From: Microgenomates group bacterium RBG_16_45_19
GTDB lineage: Bacteria; Patescibacteriota; Microgenomatia; UBA1400; RBG-16-45-19
NCBI GenBank assembly: GCA_001803415.1
Contig: MHDC01000025.1
Coordinates: 1-34,372 of the forward strand
Direction: 5' to 3'
Length of the DNA: 34,372 nt
Positions 30,986 through 34,372 of this stretch are shown piece by piece; the first letter of the stretch is position 1, and each line of letters begins with the position of its first letter. The translations under genes were made by a program, and so were the position numbers. A model generated the notes under the pieces. It did no database searches. It was not told the DNA's origin and was given only the letters and a program-made list of their open reading frames with translations.

Positions 30986-32077
30986 TTAGACTTCGGCTTC
31001 AGTGGATTCACCGATGTCGGTGGGCAAGCTTTGGGCAGCCCGGACTTTGGCCCAAATTTTACTTTCGATATCTTTGGCCAATTTAGGATTATCCGCCAAG
31101 GCCATTTTGGCCGCTTCCCGGCCTTGACCTAAAACCTGATCCTCATATTTATAGAAAGATCCGGATTTATTGACAATATTAAATTCCACGCCAACATCGA
31201 TTAAACCACCAGTTTGGGAAACACCACCCAGGTTCATAATGTCGAATTCGGCTTTACGAAAAGGCGGGGCAATTTTGTTTTTGACGACTTTAGCCCGATG
31301 TTGGGAGCCAATAATTTTATCGCCTACCTGGATGTTACCGATCTTACGCATATCAATCCGCACCGAGGCATAAAATTTTAAAGCTTGGCCACCCGTGGTA
31401 GTTTCGGGATTGCCGAACATGATGCCGATTCTCATGCGGAGCTGGTTGGTGAAAATCAAGGCAGTTTTGCTTTTGCTGATAGCTCCGGATAATTTACGCA
31501 TAGCCTGACTCATTAACCGGGCTTGTAAGCCCATGACGGCGTCGCCCATTTCACCTTCGATTTCGGCTTTAGGAACGAGGGCGGCCACGGAATCAATGAC
31601 CAAGACATCGACGCCGCCGGAACGGATGAGCGTCTCGGCAATTTCCAAAGCTTGTTCACCGGTGTCGGGTTGGGAAATGAGGAGATCGTCTAAATTGACA
31701 CCGATGGATTGAGCCCGACCGGGATCCAAAGCGTGTTCAGCATCGATAAAGGCAGCCGTACCACCCCGTTTCTGAACTTCAGCGATGACATGCAGGCAAA
31801 CGGTGGTTTTGCCGGAAGCTTCGGGGCCATAAATCTCGGAAATCCGCCCTTTGGGAATGCCGCCGGCACCCAAGGCAATATCCAAGGCAATCGAGCCAGT
31901 CGGAATCACTTCGATGGTTAAATCTTTTTTAATCGAGTCACCCAAACGCATGATCGAACCGACGCCGAATTGTTTGGTAATCTGCTCCATAGCAATGTTG
32001 ACAGCCTGAAGTTTTTCTGAAGTCTGACTGACGGCGGCGGACGGTGAGGCATTGGTTGATTTAGGCGGTCTACCCAT
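30986..32077 (-). CDS. recA: RecA recombinase
   Basis: RecA forms ATP-dependent filaments on single-stranded DNA for recombination and repair. It shows Walker [10 protein letters not shown] near residue 85, the [21 protein letters not shown] block with Walker B near 160, loop L1/L2 regions ([42 protein letters not shown]) and [16 protein letters not shown] near 300. The track's TTG start at 32122 is replaced by the ATG at 32077, which has AAGGAG close upstream, giving 363 residues. The N-terminal 25 residues are low-complexity and basic. A TATAGT box lies about 20 bases upstream; no LexA-type operator is visible. Confidence 0.97.
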   Translation of the reverse strand: MGRPPKSTNASPSAAVSQTSEKLQAVNIAMEQITKQFGVGSIMRLGDSIKKDLTIEVIPTGSIALDIALGAGGIPKGRISEIYGPEASGKTTVCLHVIAEVQKRGGTAAFIDAEHALDPGRAQSIGVNLDDLLISQPDTGEQALEIAETLIRSGGVDVLVIDSVAALVPKAEIEGEMGDAVMGLQARLMSQAMRKLSGAISKSKTALIFTNQLRMRIGIMFGNPETTTGGQALKFYASVRIDMRKIGNIQVGDKIIGSQHRAKVVKNKIAPPFRKAEFDIMNLGGVSQTGGLIDVGVEFNIVNKSGSFYKYEDQVLGQGREAAKMALADNPKLAKDIESKIWAKVRAAQSLPTDIGESTEAEV

Positions 32078-32172
32078 AGTCTCCTTATTTTGCTTGCTAC
32101 TATAAGATTTATGGTCATTCAAACACAGGCCTATGACTTTTGCAAGCTGCGTTTAGCAGAATCGCTTCCGTG

Positions 32173-32178
32173 TATAAT
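32173..32178 (+). promoter_or_regulatory. -10 box upstream of the tRNA-Pro locus
   Basis: A consensus TATAAT lies 12 bases before the first base of the disrupted tRNA 5' half at 32191. This is where a tRNA promoter would be expected to sit, and it suggests that the broken copy marks the original gene start. The intact tRNA is now about 325 bases further downstream. The -35 is weak. Confidence 0.5.
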
Positions 32179-32190
32179 TAAGAACGAAGG

Positions 32191-32246
32191 CGGGGAGTAG
32201 TATACCCGCCGGGCAGAGCCCTCTGGGCGGCGCCGGCAGTACACGC
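32191..32246 (+). repeat. Disrupted copy of the tRNA-Pro 5' half
   Basis: Bases 32191-32206 (CGGGGAGTAGTATACC) and 32233-32246 (CCGGCAGTACACGC) match the acceptor, D-arm and anticodon-stem start of the intact tRNA at 32516. They are split by a 26-base palindrome in the D-loop, and homology ends inside the anticodon stem. No matching 3' half follows. It is a tRNA remnant, not a functional gene. Confidence 0.85.
32207..32232 (+). repeat. 26-base palindromic insert in the tRNA remnant
   Basis: The insert has outer arms CGCCG and CGGCG and inner arms CAGA and TCTG around GCCC. It lies between two CC dinucleotides where the intact copy has one. Alternative hairpins GGGC-AGA-GCCC and GCCC-TCT-GGGC are mutually exclusive. 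Confidence 0.7.
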
Positions 32247-32258
32247 AGTACTGAACAT

Positions 32259-32525
32259 ATGAGTTACGTCTACCTGTTAAAAAGTTTGAAAGATAATAAT
32301 TACTATATCGGATCTACAAAAGATGTTAAAAAAAGATTTTATCAACATCAAAAAGGCTTAGTTAAAGCTACCTGCTATCGTCGCCCTTTGAAATTGCTCG
32401 GTTACCAAAAATGTCAAACGATTCTTGAAGCCTCAAGTCTTGAAAAGAAATACAAAAAATCACATGACGCCTTACAAAGAGCAATAAAGAAAATGAAATT
32501 TAAAATTATTAACATCGGGGAGTAG
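32259..32525 (+). CDS. Small GIY-YIG nuclease between tRNA copies
   Basis: An 88-residue single-domain GIY-YIG nuclease of the URI/UvrC-like type. The catalytic elements are in order: YVYLL near residue 3, YYIGSTKDVKKRFYQH with the Arg near 15-30, and the metal-binding Glu in LEASSLEKKYKKS near residue 58. No DNA-binding domain is attached. The gene is AT-rich compared with its neighbours, a sign of transfer. Its last codons (NIGE) and stop TAG are formed by the first bases of the intact tRNA-Pro. Homing or tRNA-gene-directed cleavage is possible but inferred; a repair role is the alternative. Confidence 0.85.
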   Translation: MSYVYLLKSLKDNNYYIGSTKDVKKRFYQHQKGLVKATCYRRPLKLLGYQKCQTILEASSLEKKYKKSHDALQRAIKKMKFKIINIGE

Positions 32526-32586
32526 TATACCGGCAGTACACGCGCATGGGGTGCGCGTAGAGGGAGTTCAATTCTCCCCTCCCCGA
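32516..32586 (+). tRNA. tRNA-Pro(GGG)
   Basis: The 71-base sequence folds into a full cloverleaf. The acceptor CGGGGAG pairs perfectly with CTCCCCG, the D-stem is GTAT/GTAC, the anticodon stem is CGCGC/GCGCG with loop ATGGGGT, and the T-stem is GGGAG/CTCCC with loop TTCAATT. The anticodon GGG reads proline codons. The C1-G72 pair with A73 is the distinctive identity feature of bacterial tRNA-Pro. No CCA is encoded (CTAG follows). The 5' end overlaps the GIY-YIG stop and the 3' half overlaps the antisense end of the recombinase gene. Confidence 0.93.
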
Positions 32587-33674
32587 CTAGGTAACTGATG
32601 ACGACTTTTTAGCATTTCATGAAATGGTGGTTTTAACCGATATGACGCCACTTTATCGTTATCGACTGTCAGGTTCAAGAATAAATATCGACAAATTTGG
32701 TCTTTGACTTCTGGAATATCAGATTTAGCCAGTAAGACAGCATTTTTAGACAGGTTCAAGAATTGTTCTAGGGTTAATTTATCTTTTTCTGGGTCGGTCA
32801 ATTGGCTTTCAATCTTGGCTATATCAGCTTCAATCTCAACCCGCTTCGACTCAAGAGTTCTTAATTTATTTTCCCCCGACTTGTAAATTGTGCTTCCCTT
32901 ATTATCAACATGCTTGAGTAATGCTAGTGAAATATCATCTATCTCCCTTTTGACTGCCTTCAACGCTCCACGCTTACTGTTAAGCTCCATTTGTACCTTT
33001 TCCCTCTTCTCACCCATAATTCCATTTATCCCTTCGTAATACCGCTTGTAATCGGCTTGGGTGAGGTTCAAACCATCAGCTAAAAAGTCATAGATGAAGT
33101 CAAATATAATTTTGGCTCTAATGGACTTCTTTTGCCTTGAACAAACTTTGTTATCACACCTGTAATATAAAAATTTTCTACCTGTATGGCTGGTAGAAGG
33201 CCCGACACGCATACTGCTTCCGCAAGATGAACATAATACCATTAGCCTTAGCGGGTAAAATGCCAGTTTATGAGGCTTGGAAGGCTTCATACGACGATAC
33301 GAGAGGCTCTGGACAATGTTGTAATCTTCTTCGCTGACTACTGGTTCAAAGTCATAAATATCTCGTAAATCAACCTGCTGTTTTGCTTGCACTAACAATC
33401 CGTAATAAAATGAGTCTTTGAAAATATCGCTGAGCTCTTGGATATCTATCCGTAGCTTCTCACCAGTCGACTTAACTATTCGATGAAAATTATGTTCATT
33501 AAGATAATCTGCAATCTTTTGTAGCGATGTTCCAATCTTCCTCATCTGCCACGCTTCCTTCATCAGCTCAAAGTTGTCACCATCTGGACTATATAAACCA
33601 CCTTCGTTGAGGTAACCATACTTCGGCGTTGGGGTCTTGCGGAAGTGAACCCCATTTACTGTACCAGTACGACT
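32568..33674 (-). pseudogene. Large serine recombinase, 5'-truncated
   Basis: The ORF-track protein (331 residues from 33563) holds the recombinase domain (MKEAWQMRKIGTSLQKIADYLNEHNF), the zinc ribbon (LVLCSSCGSSMRVG and CDNKVCSRQKKS) and the long coiled coil typical of large serine integrases. It lacks the N-terminal resolvase catalytic domain. The same frame stays open upstream to 33674 and still reads like recombinase (HFRKTPTPKYGYLNEGGLYSPDGDNFELMKEAW), so the ATG at 33563 is not a natural start. The break coincides with the end of an IS3-type transposase gene. The stop codon lies in the antisense T-loop of tRNA-Pro. The missing domain may lie beyond the window. Confidence 0.8.
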
Positions 33675-34372
33675 TCAGTTAGTTCTTAGATTTAACGGCG
33701 TTTTCCGTACTTTTTAATGTAATCCAAAGGCGACACATTACCGATTGACGAGTGTCGTCTTTTTTCATTGTAATACTTAATCCGTGCTCGTACCACCAAG
33801 GTGACTTCTTCTCTGGTTTGGCATTCCCAAAAGAGGTCCCGGTTTTCCTTTTTAAATCTCCCGTTAAATGATTCCATGGCCGGGTTATCTTTAGCCCCTC
33901 TTAAAGCGTAGGAGAGTTTCATATTGTGACAGATCAACACCTGGCAGAGCCACTCATAACTAATGTAGGCCGAACCCTGATCATGATGGACGATGGCTCC
34001 CTCCAGCTGGTAACCCAAGTGCCTAACCCCTTCACCGGCATTGGTGAGGGCTTTGGCAGCCGCCTCACTAGTCGCGGTACTGCCTAAGGCAAACCCCGGA
34101 CAATATTTACTTTGATGGTCAATTAAAGGCATAAGTTGGACCTTCTTTCTGCCTTGGTCATAGAGGATTTCGGTAAAGTCGGTGGTGAACATGGTAAAAA
34201 TACCAATAATTACCTTACCCTCGGTCTCTTTATCGAGGAGTGGTCTATACAGATTCATTTTGTTCCCAAGCTTTAAAAGGATTGGCCGGATTGGGCCTTC
34301 CGGTGGCCGGTTAACCGCTCTTAGGGTCACCAATTCCTGATCCTTCATTAGTTTCTGGACCAATTTATGGTT
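33660..34372 (-). mobile_element. IS3-family insertion sequence, right part only
   Basis: The transposase gene plus about 30 flanking bases mark an insertion sequence that runs off the right edge. The boundary with the recombinase lies between about 33650 and 33690; a TGTACCAGTACGACT sequence at 33660 begins with the TG expected of an IS3-family end. The opposite end, terminal repeat and target duplication cannot be seen, so the coordinate is approximate. Confidence 0.6.
33692..34372 (-). CDS. IS3-family transposase OrfB, partial
   Basis: This is the DDE integrase-core half of an IS3 (IS150-like) transposase. The first Asp is in FTTDFTEILYDQGRKK, the second in IVHHDQGSAYIS, and the catalytic Glu in DNPAMESFNGRFKKENRD. 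The familiar end KYYNEKRRHSSIGNVSPLDYIKK is intact. The listed start at 34363 is a TTG, and the frame continues to the right edge (NHKLVQKLMKDQEL resembles the usual OrfB N-terminal helix region). The true start is therefore outside the window. OrfA is not visible. The catalytic triad is complete, so activity is possible. Confidence 0.88.
   Translation of the reverse strand, partial: NHKLVQKLMKDQELVTLRAVNRPPEGPIRPILLKLGNKMNLYRPLLDKETEGKVIIGIFTMFTTDFTEILYDQGRKKVQLMPLIDHQSKYCPGFALGSTATSEAAAKALTNAGEGVRHLGYQLEGAIVHHDQGSAYISYEWLCQVLICHNMKLSYALRGAKDNPAMESFNGRFKKENRDLFWECQTREEVTLVVRARIKYYNEKRRHSSIGNVSPLDYIKKYGKRR

Noticed and set aside
32078-32190. LexA/SOS operator upstream of recA
   Set aside because: I looked for a GAAC-N4-GTTC or CTGT-N8-ACAG type box and saw none; only a TATAGT box and a loose GCTTGC/GCAAGC repeat are present.
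32191-32246. Upstream tRNA-like sequence as a second functional or intron-containing tRNA
   Set aside because: It has no 3' half of its own, its D-loop is broken by a palindrome, and the downstream copy folds completely without it.
1-34372. CRISPR array
   Set aside because: No series of regularly spaced direct repeats was seen, and no cas gene is present.

Overview
The window reads as a compact bacterial chromosome segment that uses the standard bacterial code, since TGA serves as stop in several genes. The gene set is RNase Y, DUF4446, DUF3048, an AI-2E family permease, a short SecD/SecF pair and an inner-membrane-only type IV pilus cluster with no visible secretin. Together with many tiny membrane-anchored orphans and very tight spacing, this suggests a Candidate Phyla Radiation (Patescibacteria) genome. 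That placement is an inference from gene content, not a phylogeny.

Layout. 1-6.6 kb: an unrecognised ORF open to the left edge, then divergent recJ and cca sharing a 16-bp intergenic region, secD-secF, and a two-gene regulator pair (winged-helix/nucleotidyltransferase-like plus AbrB-like). 6.7-12.9 kb: DUF3048 and DUF4446 proteins; a rightward run of a small membrane protein, a 58-aa zinc ribbon missing from the ORF track, an M29 aminopeptidase, an orphan, endonuclease IV and another orphan; then two leftward membrane-anchored orphans. 13-20.6 kb: a type IV pilus block (separately promoted prepilin, then a leftward run mscS-like, uppP, response regulator, pilB, pilC, pilM-pilN fusion, pilO, small ORF). 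20.65-20.96 kb: RNase P RNA. 20.96-28.6 kb: AI-2E permease, miaA, miaB, one ABC ATPase flanked by two permease pairs, and HU. 28.7-32.1 kb: rny, recX, recA. 32.1-34.4 kb: an accessory locus at a tRNA-Pro(GGG) gene, with a duplicated and disrupted tRNA 5' half, a small GIY-YIG nuclease gene, and a truncated large serine recombinase cut off by an IS3-type transposase that runs off the right edge.

How the parts relate. RNase P RNA, CCA-adding enzyme, MiaA and MiaB all act on tRNA, and the tRNA-Pro here lacks an encoded CCA, so it depends on the Cca protein. RecA, RecX, RecJ and endonuclease IV are DNA repair functions. PilB, PilC, PilM-N, PilO and the prepilin would build a pilus, but no prepilin peptidase or PilT is in the window.

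The most unusual signals are four. (1) The tRNA-Pro locus looks like an insertion in the anticodon arm that regenerates an intact tRNA downstream of a GIY-YIG gene. (2) The RNase P RNA carries three near-identical 15-nt palindromic hairpins. (3) Several genes have a -10 box five or six bases before the start codon, implying leaderless mRNAs, including two symmetric divergent promoters. (4) RNase Y has no membrane anchor. All calls come from reading the sequence and the translations; no database search was run.
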